From Amycolatopsis sp. FDAARGOS 1241 (lineage in GTDB: Bacteria; Actinomycetota; Actinomycetes; Mycobacteriales; Pseudonocardiaceae), in the NCBI RefSeq assembly GCF_016889705.1, contig NZ_CP069526.1, positions 3,844,001 to 3,908,000 on the forward strand: DNA of 64,000 nt, in the 5' to 3' direction. The translations under genes and the position numbers were made by a program. Each line of letters opens with the position of its first letter. Position 1 is the first letter of the stretch. A model generated the notes under the pieces. It had not been told where the DNA came from. It saw only the letters and a list, made by a program, of their open reading frames with translations, and searched no databases. Positions 36,074 to 44,686 of the stretch are shown piece after piece.

Positions 36074-37429
36074 GTGAAGCGGAGGTGGCGGGTCGTGGTG
36101 GTCCGGCGTGGACGGGTCGGCAGACCGGGCGTGCGGCGTGGGCTCACCGTCGGCGCCTTCGCGCTCGTGGTCCTGTTCGGAGCAACGGGCACGGGCCTGG
36201 CGGTGCCGCCGCCCCCGCCGAACCCGAGCGACTCCGAGCTCGACTCCTCGAAGGCCGCGGCCAGTGAGAAGGCCGGCGAGGTCGGCAAGCTCACCAACCA
36301 GCTCGCGCAGGCCGAGCAGAAGCTCAGCTCGCTGCAGGACGACGTCGAGCTGAAACAGGAACAGGCCATGAAGGCCCTGGTCGACCTGCAGACCGCGCAG
36401 GACGCCGCGGCGCAGGCCGAGCAGGCGGCGCAGGCTGCGCGCAAGGAGGCCGACGCGGCCGCGGGCGCGATCGAGAAGGCGCGCCAGGACCTGAAGACGT
36501 TCGCCGCCGCCAGCTTCGAACAGGGCAGCACGGTCGGTTCCGTCGCCGCGTACCTCACCGCCGACAGCCCGAAGGACCTGCTCGCGCGCGCCCAGATGCT
36601 CGACGCCATCGGCGGTTCGCGGCTCAACGCGCTGGACCGGCTCGAGCAGGCGCAGACGGCGAAGTCCAACAAGGACGCCGCCGCGCGCAAGGCCGTCGAG
36701 GTCGCGCAGCAGAAGCAGGACGCGGCGCGGCAGGCCAAGTCGGGTGCGGACGCGGCGCAGGCCGCGGCCGTGCAAGCCCAGCAGTCGCAGGCCACGCAGA
36801 ACCAGCAGCTCGAGGCGAGCAAATCCTCGGTGGAGCAGCAGCTTTACGCGGCGCAGTCCAAGGTCAACGGCCTGCAAGGCCAGCGGCAGCGGTACCAGGA
36901 CTGGCTCGCGCAGAAGCAGCGCGAGGACGAGGAGCGCGCCCGTCAGGCGGCGCTGGGCAAGCACCCGTCGGGCGGCGGGGGAGGTGGCCGGCCGTCACCG
37001 GCGGCGGGGTCGTCGATCGAGGCCGTGATCGCGCGGGCGCTGTCGCAGCTGGGCCGCCCGTACGCGTGGGGTGGCGGCAACGGCAGTGGCCCCACCCGCG
37101 GCATCCACGACGGCGGCGTCGCCGACATGTACGGCGACTACCGCAAGATCGGCTTCGACTGCTCCGGCTTGATGATCTACGCCTTCGCCGGCGTCCGGGC
37201 CCTCCCGCACTACAGCGGTTACCAGTACACGTCCGGCCGCCGCGTCCCGCTGTCCCAGATGCGCCGCGGCGACATGCTCTTCTGGGGCGGCCCCGGCGGT
37301 ATCCACCACGTCGCCCTGTATCTCGGCGGTGGGCAGATGGTGGAGGCCCCGCAGTCCGGCTCGTACGTGCGCGTGACCGCTGTGCGCTACGGCGGCATCA
37401 TGCCGTACGCGACCCGGCTGATCGGCTGA
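36074..37429 (+). CDS. ripA: NlpC/P60 peptidoglycan endopeptidase, RipA-like
   Basis: A 451-residue exported cell-wall hydrolase. After a signal peptide (about residues 20-45) comes a long alanine/glutamine-rich coiled coil (about 55-290), a Gly/Pro linker, and the C-terminal NlpC/P60 domain (about 315-451). Catalytic Cys363 is in FDCSGLMIYAF and the histidine in GGIHHVALYLGGG. Relatives cut the peptide between D-Glu and meso-diaminopimelate at the septum. The long coiled coil is expected to keep the enzyme inactive until processed. Position beside acn and before moxR matches Rv1475c-Rv1477-Rv1479, but ripB is absent and an IS481 remnant abuts its 3' end. Confidence 0.92.
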   Translation: MKRRWRVVVVRRGRVGRPGVRRGLTVGAFALVVLFGATGTGLAVPPPPPNPSDSELDSSKAAASEKAGEVGKLTNQLAQAEQKLSSLQDDVELKQEQAMKALVDLQTAQDAAAQAEQAAQAARKEADAAAGAIEKARQDLKTFAAASFEQGSTVGSVAAYLTADSPKDLLARAQMLDAIGGSRLNALDRLEQAQTAKSNKDAAARKAVEVAQQKQDAARQAKSGADAAQAAAVQAQQSQATQNQQLEASKSSVEQQLYAAQSKVNGLQGQRQRYQDWLAQKQREDEERARQAALGKHPSGGGGGGRPSPAAGSSIEAVIARALSQLGRPYAWGGGNGSGPTRGIHDGGVADMYGDYRKIGFDCSGLMIYAFAGVRALPHYSGYQYTSGRRVPLSQMRRGDMLFWGGPGGIHHVALYLGGGQMVEAPQSGSYVRVTAVRYGGIMPYATRLIG

Positions 37430-37430
37430 C

Positions 37431-37939
37431 GACCTGGGCTTTCTTGTTCCGCAGCCCGGTGGCGCGGTCGGTGACACGGTGCCCGCCGTCGTCGGGGATG
37501 GCGCCCAGCTTCTTGATGTCGACATGCACCAGGTCGACGGGTGCGGCGTGCTCGTAGCGACGGACCGGCCGGCTGGGGGCCCGGTCGAGATGGGCCGGCC
37601 GGGAACATCGGTAACGAACCAGGACCCGGAGCACCGTGGACGGGTTGAGCCCGAGCAGAGAGGCGATCCGGGCTGGTGTCCACCGGCGGGCCACCGAGAC
37701 CTTGATGATCCTTCGCTCGGTTCTGCTGGGCGTCTGGTTCGGGCTGCTGCGTGGTCGGCTGGACCTGTCGTGCCAGGTCGGCTTCGCCGTGCTCGCGGTC
37801 GCGGTCGGGCCATCGCAGCACGGTGGACACCGGCACCTGGAACCGCTCCGCAGCCCGCCGCAGAGACCAGCCCTCGTCCACGACAGTGCGGAAGCCACAG
37901 CCTGCCGGTCGGAGTCAGGGGTGCGTCGGCGTGGGTCAC
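37431..37939 (-). pseudogene. IS481-family transposase remnant
   Basis: Reading leftward from a GTG at 37939: HADAPLTPTGRL, then in a second frame DEGWSLRRAAERFQVPVSTV, then in a third frame SSRPRSSPNQTPSRTERRI, NPSTVLRVLVRY and DLVHVDIKKLGAIPD. This is the helix-turn-helix part and the first catalytic aspartate (VHVDIKK) of an IS481 transposase. Two frameshifts and loss of the C-terminal half, with the other DDE residues, make it inactive. The left boundary lies within a few bases of the ripA stop. No intact terminal repeat pair was found. Confidence 0.72.
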
Positions 37940-38049
37940 GAGGGTCTCCGTTGAGCGGTGTAGGCGTCGCAATCCACACCGGGCCCTCCCTCCCGCCAAG
38001 ATCATCCGATTCGTGTCACCACAATCGCAACCTCCCCGGGCAGGACACC

Positions 38050-38061
38050 TACGCTCGTCCC
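38050..38061 (+). promoter_or_regulatory. -10 element, leaderless spacing
   Basis: TACGCT (38050-38055) plus 6 nt before GTG 38062. Confidence 0.35.
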
Positions 38062-38730
38062 GTGACCTGGGCCGGGGTGCGGAAGCGGGTCGGGCACTTG
38101 GCGCGGCGCCACGGTGCTGCTTCGGTGTTCGGCGCGGCGGAGCACCGGTTCCGGCTCGATCCGGCGCTGAGCGAACGCGACGTGGCCGCGGTCGAAGAGC
38201 AGTTCGGCGCGGTCGTGCCCGCGGAGTACCGCGGTTTTCTGCTCGAGGTCGGCGCCCGCGGCGCCGGGCCCGGCTACGGGTTGTTCGGGTTCCGGCGCGC
38301 GAACGGGCGGTGGGGGTTCGCCGGCGACCAGCAGCGGGGCCACGACCAGGTGGATCTGCGGACCGCGTTCCCGCACCGGACGGACCTTCCACCACCCCGC
38401 GTGGCCGGATCTCACCGACGTCCCGGAATTCGAGCGGCGCGAGTTCGCGCGGGCCCTGGACGCCCGCCAGGAAGCGGCGACCCGGGGCACGCTGCCGTTG
38501 TGCCACCAAGGGTGTGGTCACTACGACCTCCTGGTCGTCACCGGGCCGGACCGCGGCGCGGTGTGGGCGGACGCGGCAGCCGCGACGGCGGGATCGGCCC
38601 GCTCGCCGACCCGCCCGGCCGCACGACGTTCGACCGCTGGTACCTCGGCTGGCTCGATTCGGCCGAGGCGGGTCTGGAGCGGCTCAGCCGGGACGGCGAA
38701 CGTAGGGCGTCGTGGTCGTCACGGCGGTGA
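38062..38730 (+). pseudogene. SMI1/KNR4-family protein gene with two frameshifts
   Basis: The N-terminal half (ALSERDVAAVEEQFGAVVPAEYRGFLLEVG, GAGPGYGLFGF) is a SMI1/KNR4 domain, a fold widespread in toxin-immunity and intracellular partner proteins. After DLRTAFPH the frame shifts into HHPAWPDLTDVPEFERREFA, LPLCHQGCGHYDLLVVTGPD, and shifts back near 38600 to GGIGPLADPPGRTTFDRWYLGW. Each segment is conserved-looking, so inactivation is recent or the sequence has base errors. The 3' end overlaps the convergent GNAT gene by 47 bp. No toxin gene adjoins it. Confidence 0.6.
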
Positions 38731-39466
38731 AGCCGAGCCGTTCGAGGATCGGGGGGCTCGGGGGCAGGGCGTCCACCTGCAGGTAGCGCACGCCGCGAGC
38801 TTTCGCGATGGCCACGCGGTGCGCGACGAGCGCCCGGTAGAGCCCCCGGCCGCGCCACTCGGGGCGTGTCGCGCCGCCCCAGAGACCGGCGAACGTGGTG
38901 CCCCCGACGAGTTCCAGGCGGGCCGCGGAGACGAGCTGTCCGGCCGCTTCGGCGACGACGTGGGTGGTGGTGCCGTCGTCCTCGGCGGCGCGAGCCAGGA
39001 GTTCGCGGACGACGGCGTCGGCGTCACTGTCGAACACGGCGGCGCTCAGTTCGGCGATGCGGCGCAGGTCGTCCGGCCCGGCCGCTTCCCGCACGGTCAC
39101 CGCGGCCGACGGCGGCGCCGACGCGGTGACCGCGTCGACCGGGGCGATGAGGACCGTTTCGGTCTCCTCGGGCGTGAACCCCGCGGCGAGCAAGCGCGCC
39201 GGCAGTTCGGCCGGCCGGTCGTACGCGCGGGTCTTCCACTCGAACTCCTCACCACGTGCGGCGAAGAACCGGACCTGGCGCTCGATCAGCGCCGCCAGTT
39301 CCGGCCCCGTCATGCCGAGGTCCGGTTCGCCGACGACGAACCCACGGCGCGCGCCGGAGATCCGGGCGACCGGCCCGTCGCGCTCGAGGCGGGTGCCGGG
39401 CTCGGCGGTGGTCAGCTCGGCCGTGCGTACTTGGGCGTCGTAGGCCGCGAGCAGGGTGTCGTGCAC
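38684..39466 (-). CDS. GNAT-family N-acetyltransferase
   Basis: A 260-residue protein with a divergent N-terminal region and a C-terminal GNAT domain (about residues 125-255). The acetyl-CoA-binding motif A reads ATRPEWRGRGLYRALVAHRVAIAKARG, in which RGRGLYRAL is the phosphate-binding loop. The substrate is unknown. The GTG start (39466) lies 6 nt downstream of a leftward TAACGT (39478-39473), predicting a leaderless message. A copy of the 13-bp palindrome lies 27 bp upstream, at the expected -35 position. Confidence 0.85.
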   Translation of the reverse strand: MHDTLLAAYDAQVRTAELTTAEPGTRLERDGPVARISGARRGFVVGEPDLGMTGPELAALIERQVRFFAARGEEFEWKTRAYDRPAELPARLLAAGFTPEETETVLIAPVDAVTASAPPSAAVTVREAAGPDDLRRIAELSAAVFDSDADAVVRELLARAAEDDGTTTHVVAEAAGQLVSAARLELVGGTTFAGLWGGATRPEWRGRGLYRALVAHRVAIAKARGVRYLQVDALPPSPPILERLGFTAVTTTTPYVRRPG

Positions 39467-39492
39467 AGCAGGACGTTAGCGTGACCGGGGGA

Positions 39493-39505
39493 GTCCACTG
39501 TGGAC
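39493..39505. repeat. 13-bp palindrome, copy 3 (reverse orientation)
   Basis: GTCCACTGTGGAC, the complement of copies 1 and 2. It sits in the GNAT/moxR divergent interval at about -35 relative to the predicted GNAT start. Confidence 0.6.
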
Positions 39506-39681
39506 CATTCGGGAAACAGGGCCAATCGGGCAGTGGTCACCGGGTGAGACCGTCTTCACAGCTGCCACACCGCCGATGCGGTTGGCTAACGTCACGGGCC
39601 AGCGTGCCGCGCGGACGGTTCGCGCTGCGAAGCAGTACGGTCGCGGGCAGGCCCCGCAGAAGCAGAACCACAGGAGGCAGA

Positions 39682-40746
39682 GTGACCGAGCCCGGCTACG
39701 CCGAGGGCGGGAACGGGCAGCAGCCCGGCACCCCGGCGCGGGACGCCCAGTTGCTGGAACGCACCGTGTTCGAGGTCAAGCGCATCATCGTCGGCCAGGA
39801 CCGGCTGGTGGAGCGCATGCTCGTCGGGTTGCTGGCGAAGGGGCACCTGCTGCTGGAAGGCGTGCCCGGGGTCGCGAAGACGCTGGCCGTGGAGACCTTC
39901 GCGCGGGTGGTCGGCGGCTCGTTCTCCCGGGTGCAGTTCACGCCCGACCTGGTGCCGGCCGACATCCTCGGCACGCGCATCTACCGGCAGGGCGCCGAGC
40001 GCTTCGACGTGGAGCTCGGCCCGGTCGTCGCCAACTTCGTGCTCGCCGACGAGATCAACCGCGCGCCCGCGAAGGTGCAGTCGGCGATGCTGGAGGTCAT
40101 GGCCGAGCGGCACGTGTCGATCGGCGGCGAGACCTTCCCGATGCCGGATCCGTTCCTCGTGCTCGCCACGCAGAACCCGATCGAGAACGAGGGCGTGTAC
40201 CCGCTGCCGGAAGCGCAGCGCGACCGCTTCCTGTTCAAGATCGTGGTCGAGTACCCGACGGCTGAGGAAGAGCGCGAGATCATCTACCGCATGGGCGTGA
40301 CCCCGCCCGTGCCGCACGAGGTGCTGAGCCCGGCCGAGCTCGTGCGCCTTCAGGGCGTGGCCTCGCAGGTGTTCGTGCACCACGCGCTGGTCGACTACGT
40401 GGTGCGGCTCGTGCTCACCACCCGCACGCCCAACGACCACGGCCTCGCCGACGTCGCCGGCTGGGTGTCCTACGGCGCCTCGCCGCGGGCGAGCCTCGGC
40501 ATCATCGCCGCCGCCCGCGCGCTCGCGCTGGTGCGCGGCCGCGACTACGTGCTGCCGCAGGACGTCGTCGACGTGGTGCCGGACGTGCTGCGCCACCGGC
40601 TGGTGCTGTCCTACGACGCGCTGGCCGACGGCGTGCCCGTGGACCACATCATCACCCGCGTGCTGCAGACCGTGCCGCTGCCTCAGGTCTCGGCCCGGCC
40701 GCAGGGCGGCACCGGGCCGGTGCCGGCGGGCGCACCCGTCAGGTAG
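39682..40746 (+). CDS. MoxR-family AAA+ ATPase
   Basis: A 354-residue AAA+ ATPase: Walker A region EGVPGVAKTLAVE (about residue 56), Walker B FVLADEINRAPAK (about 115-127), sensor 1 FLVLATQNPIENEGVYPLPEAQ. MoxR ATPases act as chaperones that load metal or remodel VWA-domain partners; the VWA partner is encoded three genes on. GTG 39682 was chosen for the CAGGAGG site 4 nt upstream. A TAACGT -10 at 39587-39592 gives a leader of about 83 nt. The MoxR-DUF58-VWA order equals Rv1479-Rv1481. Confidence 0.93.
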   Translation: MTEPGYAEGGNGQQPGTPARDAQLLERTVFEVKRIIVGQDRLVERMLVGLLAKGHLLLEGVPGVAKTLAVETFARVVGGSFSRVQFTPDLVPADILGTRIYRQGAERFDVELGPVVANFVLADEINRAPAKVQSAMLEVMAERHVSIGGETFPMPDPFLVLATQNPIENEGVYPLPEAQRDRFLFKIVVEYPTAEEEREIIYRMGVTPPVPHEVLSPAELVRLQGVASQVFVHHALVDYVVRLVLTTRTPNDHGLADVAGWVSYGASPRASLGIIAAARALALVRGRDYVLPQDVVDVVPDVLRHRLVLSYDALADGVPVDHIITRVLQTVPLPQVSARPQGGTGPVPAGAPVR

Positions 40747-40750
40747 CGGC

Positions 40751-41698
40751 GTGGCTGGCAAGGCGCAGAAGGACCAGCGCCCCCCGTGGGCGCCACCGGT
40801 GCTGCGCGGCGACCGCCTGGAGGCGGGCCTGCGCACGCTGGAGCTCGACGTCCGCCGTCGGCTCGACGGGCTGCTGCAGGGCAACCACCTCGGGCTCGTG
40901 CCGGGACCGGGCTCGGAGCCGGGGGAGGCGCGGCCGTACCAGCCGGGCGACGACGTGCGGCGGATGGACTGGGCCGTCACGGCCCGCACGACCACCCCGC
41001 ACATCCGCGAGACGGTCGCCGACCGCGAGCTGGAGACGTGGGTGGTCGCGGACCTGTCCGCGAGCCTCGACTTCGGCACCGCCCTGTGTGAAAAGCGCGA
41101 CCTCGTCGTGTGCGCGACGGCCGCCGTTGCCCACCTCACCGGCGGGGGCGGCAACCGCATCGGGGCGCTCGTGTCCAACGGGGAGGGCGTGAACCGCCTC
41201 CCGGCGCGCGGCGGGCTCGCCCACGCGCGCGGCCTGATCCGCCGGCTGGCCGAGACACCGCGGGCGCCCGAAGGGGTGCGCGGCGACCTCGCCGACGCGC
41301 TGGAGCAGCTGCGCCGCCCGCCGCGGCGGCGCGGGCTGGCCGTGGTGATCTCGGACTTCCTGGGGCCCACGGACTGGCAGCGGCCGCTGCGGGCGCTCGG
41401 CGGGCGCCACGAGCTCATCGCCATCGAAGTCCTCGACCCGCGCGACGTCGACCTGCCCGACGTGGGCACCGTCGTGCTGGCCGACCCGGAGACAGGGAAA
41501 CAGCGCGAAGTGCACGCTTCCGCCTTGCTGCGCAAGGAGTTCGGCGCCGCGGCGCACGCCCACCGCCAGGAGGTCGCGGCCGGTCTGCGCCGCGCCGGGG
41601 CGGCACACCTGGTGCTGCGCACCGACTCGGACTGGATCGCCGACATGGTCCGGTTCGTCGTCGCCCGCAAGCGCCGCTGGTCGGGAGGTGCCGCGTGA
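40751..41698 (+). CDS. DUF58 domain protein (Rv1480-like)
   Basis: A 315-residue DUF58 protein. The DUF58 core is EARPYQPGDDVRRMDWAVTART (about residues 58-79), followed by a VWA-like half (VVADLSASLDFGTA, VVISDFLGPTDWQRPL). It is always found with MoxR ATPases and is thought to work in the same membrane-protein maturation complex. The GTG start is 4 bp after moxR; its stop overlaps the micro-ORF start (GTGA). Confidence 0.9.
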   Translation: MAGKAQKDQRPPWAPPVLRGDRLEAGLRTLELDVRRRLDGLLQGNHLGLVPGPGSEPGEARPYQPGDDVRRMDWAVTARTTTPHIRETVADRELETWVVADLSASLDFGTALCEKRDLVVCATAAVAHLTGGGGNRIGALVSNGEGVNRLPARGGLAHARGLIRRLAETPRAPEGVRGDLADALEQLRRPPRRRGLAVVISDFLGPTDWQRPLRALGGRHELIAIEVLDPRDVDLPDVGTVVLADPETGKQREVHASALLRKEFGAAAHAHRQEVAAGLRRAGAAHLVLRTDSDWIADMVRFVVARKRRWSGGAA

Positions 41699-41832
41699 GT
41701 CAGTGCGCGAAGCGGCCGTTCGTCCCCGCGCCCCGGCCGGCAGCACTGTTCGGGACTGCGCCTCGCCCTGAAGCCGGCACGCGCCGGGGCGCCGCTGTCA
41801 GCGACTTGGACCAGGGCGAGGTGGTCGCGTGA
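41695..41832 (+). CDS. 45-residue micro-ORF between DUF58 and VWA genes
   Basis: A 46-codon frame that fills the whole DUF58-VWA interval: its GTG (41695) overlaps the DUF58 stop as GTGA, and its TGA (41830-41832) overlaps the VWA GTG (41829) as GTGA. A GGGAGG site (41682-41687) lies at normal distance. The peptide (MSQCAKRPFVPAPRPAAL at the N-terminus, SDLDQGEVVA at the end) is basic, proline-rich and without a transmembrane segment. It may be a functional micro-protein or a translational bridge coupling the two genes. I know of no named family. Confidence 0.55.
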   Translation: MSQCAKRPFVPAPRPAALFGTAPRPEAGTRRGAAVSDLDQGEVVA

Positions 41833-42809
41833 GCCTGACGGGGTTCACCTCGCCGTGGTGGTTCCTGCTGCTGATCCTGGTGGCGGCCGTCGCGGCCGCG
41901 TACGTGCTCGCGCAGCGGGCCCGGCGCAAGCGCGTGATGCGGTTCGCGAACCTCGAGCTGCTGGACAAGGTCGCGCCGAAGACACAGGGGTGGATCCGGC
42001 ACCTGCCCGCGGTGCTGATCGTGTTGTCCCTGCTGGTGCTCACCGTGGCGCTGGCGGGGCCGACCGCCGAGCAGAAGGTGCCGCGCAACCGGGCGACCGT
42101 GATGCTGGTGATCGACGTGTCGCTGTCGATGGAGGCGACCGACGTCGCGCCCAACCGGCTGAAGGCGGCCCAGGACGCGGCCAAGCAGTTCGCCCAGAAC
42201 ATGACCCCCGGCATCAACCTCGGCTTGATCTCCTTCGCCGGCACGGCGACCGTGCTCGTCAACCCGACGACCGACCGCGCCGGCGTGGTGAAGGCGATCG
42301 ACAACCTGAAGCTCGCGCAGTCGACGGCCACGGGCGAAGGCATCTTCGCGGCCATGCAGTCGATCGAGAGCTTCTCCGCCGTGGTCGGCGGAGCGGACGG
42401 CCCGCCACCCGCGCGCATCGTCCTGATGAGCGACGGCAAGCAGACCGTACCCGAGGACCTCTACGCCCCGCGCGGCGCGTACACCGCGGCGCAGGCGGCG
42501 AAACAGGCGCAGATGCCGATCTCGTCGATCTCGTTCGGCACCACGCACGGCTCGGTCGACATCGAGGGCAAACCGCAGGACGTCCGCGTCGACGACGATT
42601 CGCTGAAGGAGATCGCGCGCCTTTCGGGCGGCGACTTCTACAAGGCGGCGAGCGCGGACGAGCTCAAGAAGGTCTACGCCGACCTCGGCGAGCAGATCGG
42701 CTACGAGCTCAAGAACGCCGACGCGAGCAAACCCTGGGTCGTCGTCGGCACGCTCGTGCTCATGATCGGCGCGGCCGCGGCGCTGCTGATCGGGCAGAGA
42801 CTCCCGTAG
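41829..42809 (+). CDS. Membrane VWA-domain protein (Rv1481-like)
   Basis: A 326-residue membrane protein. Two N-terminal helices (about residues 8-28 and 58-78) precede a von Willebrand A domain with an intact metal-ion-dependent adhesion site: DVSLSM (about residue 95), a later Thr in TATGEG, and Asp in LMSDGKQ. A C-terminal helix (about 300-320) anchors the other end. It is the client of the MoxR/DUF58 pair, and a cell-envelope or stress role is inferred from mycobacterial and other homologues. Its TAG stop abuts the trmL stop codon with zero bases between. Confidence 0.9.
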   Translation: MSLTGFTSPWWFLLLILVAAVAAAYVLAQRARRKRVMRFANLELLDKVAPKTQGWIRHLPAVLIVLSLLVLTVALAGPTAEQKVPRNRATVMLVIDVSLSMEATDVAPNRLKAAQDAAKQFAQNMTPGINLGLISFAGTATVLVNPTTDRAGVVKAIDNLKLAQSTATGEGIFAAMQSIESFSAVVGGADGPPPARIVLMSDGKQTVPEDLYAPRGAYTAAQAAKQAQMPISSISFGTTHGSVDIEGKPQDVRVDDDSLKEIARLSGGDFYKAASADELKKVYADLGEQIGYELKNADASKPWVVVGTLVLMIGAAAALLIGQRLP

Positions 42810-43277
42810 TCAGCCTGGCGGCAGGGCGAACCCGTTCTGCCGCCAGGCTTCGTACAGCGTGATGGCCGCGGTGTTGGCCAGGTTCAGGGAACGGCTCGTC
42901 GGCAGCATCGGCAGCCGCACGCGCTCGGTGATCTCCGGGGCCCGCTGGACGTCGGCGGGCAAGCCCGCGGATTCCGGGCCGAAGAGCAGCACGTCGCCGG
43001 GCTCGTAGGCGACCTCGGTGTACAGGCGGGTGGCCTTGGCGCTGAACGCGTACACCTTCGCCGGCAGCAGCGCGTGCCACGCGGCGTCGAGGTCGGCGTG
43101 TACGCGGACGCGCGCCAGATCGTGGTAGTCGAGGCCGGCGCGGCGCAGCTGCTTGTCCTCCAAGGTGAAGCCGAGTGGTTCGACCAAGTGCAGTTCGCAG
43201 CCGGTGTTGGCGGCGAGGCGGATCGCGTTGCCGGTGTTCGGCGGGATCTCGGGGTGGTAGAAGAGCACGCGGAACAC
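42810..43277 (-). CDS. trmL: tRNA (cytidine(34)-2'-O)-methyltransferase
   Basis: A 155-residue SPOUT-class methyltransferase. The signature regions are FYHPEIPPNTGNAIRLAANTG (residues 7-27), LLFGPESAGLP (about 95-105), and LPMLPTSRSLNLANTAAITLYE, which forms the trefoil-knot SAM site. TrmL methylates the wobble nucleotide of leucine tRNAs. The convergent end touches the VWA stop directly, so both genes lack room for a private terminator. Confidence 0.92.
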   Translation of the reverse strand: MFRVLFYHPEIPPNTGNAIRLAANTGCELHLVEPLGFTLEDKQLRRAGLDYHDLARVRVHADLDAAWHALLPAKVYAFSAKATRLYTEVAYEPGDVLLFGPESAGLPADVQRAPEITERVRLPMLPTSRSLNLANTAAITLYEAWRQNGFALPPG

Positions 43278-43286
43278 GGCAGGACC

Positions 43287-43721
43287 TCAGGACGCGGTGG
43301 GGGCGGGCAGGTGGGCCGCGTAGACCTCGCGCACCGAGGCGGGCGGCTCGGTCTTGCGCAGGGTGGCCGGATCGACGAAGACGTAGCGCACCCGCACCTC
43401 GGTGGTGATCAGGCCGTCACGGCGGATCTCGAACTCGTAGCCCATCGACGTGGTCCCGAGGTGGGCCAGGTATGCCGCGACCACGAGGTCGTCGTCGTAG
43501 CGGCAGGGCGCGCGGAAGCGCAGGTTCGACTCCGCGACCACGACGTCGACTCCCGTGGCGAGGAACGCGTCGTGCGAGCCGAACAAGGCCTTTTCGACCT
43601 CGAACGAGGCCATGTCCACGTACGCGAGGTAGTGGGCGTTGAAGACGATCCCCTGGCCGTCGCACTCGTGGTAGCGCACGCGCAGCGGCATCTCGACGAG
43701 CGGGCGGCGGGGTGCGGTCAC
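43287..43721 (-). CDS. Acyl-CoA thioesterase, hot-dog fold
   Basis: A 144-residue 4-hydroxybenzoyl-CoA-thioesterase-type protein. The catalytic aspartate or equivalent lies in RVRYHECDGQGIVFNAHYLAYVDMA, and the remaining strands (LRFRAPCRYDDDLVV, EVRVRYVFVDPATLRK) complete a single hot-dog domain. It hydrolyses acyl-CoA esters of unknown chain. The GTG start is at 43721. It lies 9 bp upstream of trmL and is probably co-transcribed. Confidence 0.88.
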   Translation of the reverse strand: MTAPRRPLVEMPLRVRYHECDGQGIVFNAHYLAYVDMASFEVEKALFGSHDAFLATGVDVVVAESNLRFRAPCRYDDDLVVAAYLAHLGTTSMGYEFEIRRDGLITTEVRVRYVFVDPATLRKTEPPASVREVYAAHLPAPTAS

Positions 43722-43744
43722 GCGTCCAATCTAGCGAGGGCGGC

Positions 43745-44686
43745 TCAGCCGTGGAGCGCCCGGTAGGTGTCGGCCGCGCCCGCGTGCAGCGGGACCGGCT
43801 GGGTGCCGATGAGCGTGCGCACGTCGAGGAACTGCGTGCCGACCGCCTGCGCGGGCACGAGATTCGCCGCGCGGCCGGCCAGCACGCGCACCACCGCGGC
43901 GGGGACGTCCGGCGGCAGCCCGGGTGCGCAGACGAGCAGGTTGGCGACCCCGATCGTCGCCGGTGCGCCGACGCCCGGGTACGCGCCGGCCGGCACCTGC
44001 ACCTGTTCGTAGACGGGGCCGTGCTCGGCGCGTAGCCGCGGGATCACCGACGCCAGTGGCAGCAGCGCGAGCGGGGTCGTGCGGTTGAGCTCCGCCAGCG
44101 CCGGCGTCGGCAGGCCCCCGGACCACAGCAGCGCGTCGATGCGGTGCGCCGCCAGGGCTGCGATCGCTTCGGCGAGCGGCAGGTGCCGCGCCTGGACGGT
44201 GACCCCGGCGGCGGCGAACACGCGCTCGCCCAGCTGCGCCGCGCCCGACCCGCCGGCGCCGACCGACACCGGCCGGTCCGCCAGGGCGCGCAGGTCCGCG
44301 ACACCGTCGCCCGCGCGGACCACGAGCTGCAGGTAGTTCTCGTACACCCGGCCCAGCGCTCGCAGCTGCACGGGCGCGGGGAACGGCGGTTCACCCGCGA
44401 GCGCGGACTGCGCGACGTCGGCGAGCACGAGCCCGAGGTCGGCGCGCCCGTCACGCACCCGCTCGACGTTCGCCACGCTCGCTTCGGTCGGCACGGCCGC
44501 GCAGTGCAGTCGCGGCTCCGCGCGGTTCAGCTCGGCCGCGAGGACCTCGGCGAACGCGAGGTAGAACCCGCCCTGCTCGCCGGCGGCGATCGTCACGGAC
44601 CGGTCGGGACCGCGGTACCCGGGCGCGCAGCCGGCAGCCGCGAGGGCGAGCCCGCCGAGCAGCGCGGTGCGGCGCGTGACGGTCAC
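43745..44686 (-). CDS. TAXI-family solute-binding lipoprotein
   Basis: A 313-residue exported lipoprotein (lipobox LAAAGC, about residue 20) of the TRAP-associated extracytoplasmic immunogenic (TAXI) binding proteins: VTIAAGEQGGFYLAFAEVLA, PTEASVANVERVRDGRADLGLV and VSVGAGGSGAAQLGERVF. TAXI receptors usually feed a TRAP-T permease for organic acids such as glutamate or 2-oxoglutarate. No DctM/DctQ-like partner is here. Instead the gene overlaps the sensor kinase (GTGA) and shares an operon with a response regulator and an MHS permease, so it may be a ligand-presenting partner for the kinase. Confidence 0.85.
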   Translation of the reverse strand: MTVTRRTALLGGLALAAAGCAPGYRGPDRSVTIAAGEQGGFYLAFAEVLAAELNRAEPRLHCAAVPTEASVANVERVRDGRADLGLVLADVAQSALAGEPPFPAPVQLRALGRVYENYLQLVVRAGDGVADLRALADRPVSVGAGGSGAAQLGERVFAAAGVTVQARHLPLAEAIAALAAHRIDALLWSGGLPTPALAELNRTTPLALLPLASVIPRLRAEHGPVYEQVQVPAGAYPGVGAPATIGVANLLVCAPGLPPDVPAAVVRVLAGRAANLVPAQAVGTQFLDVRTLIGTQPVPLHAGAADTYRALHG

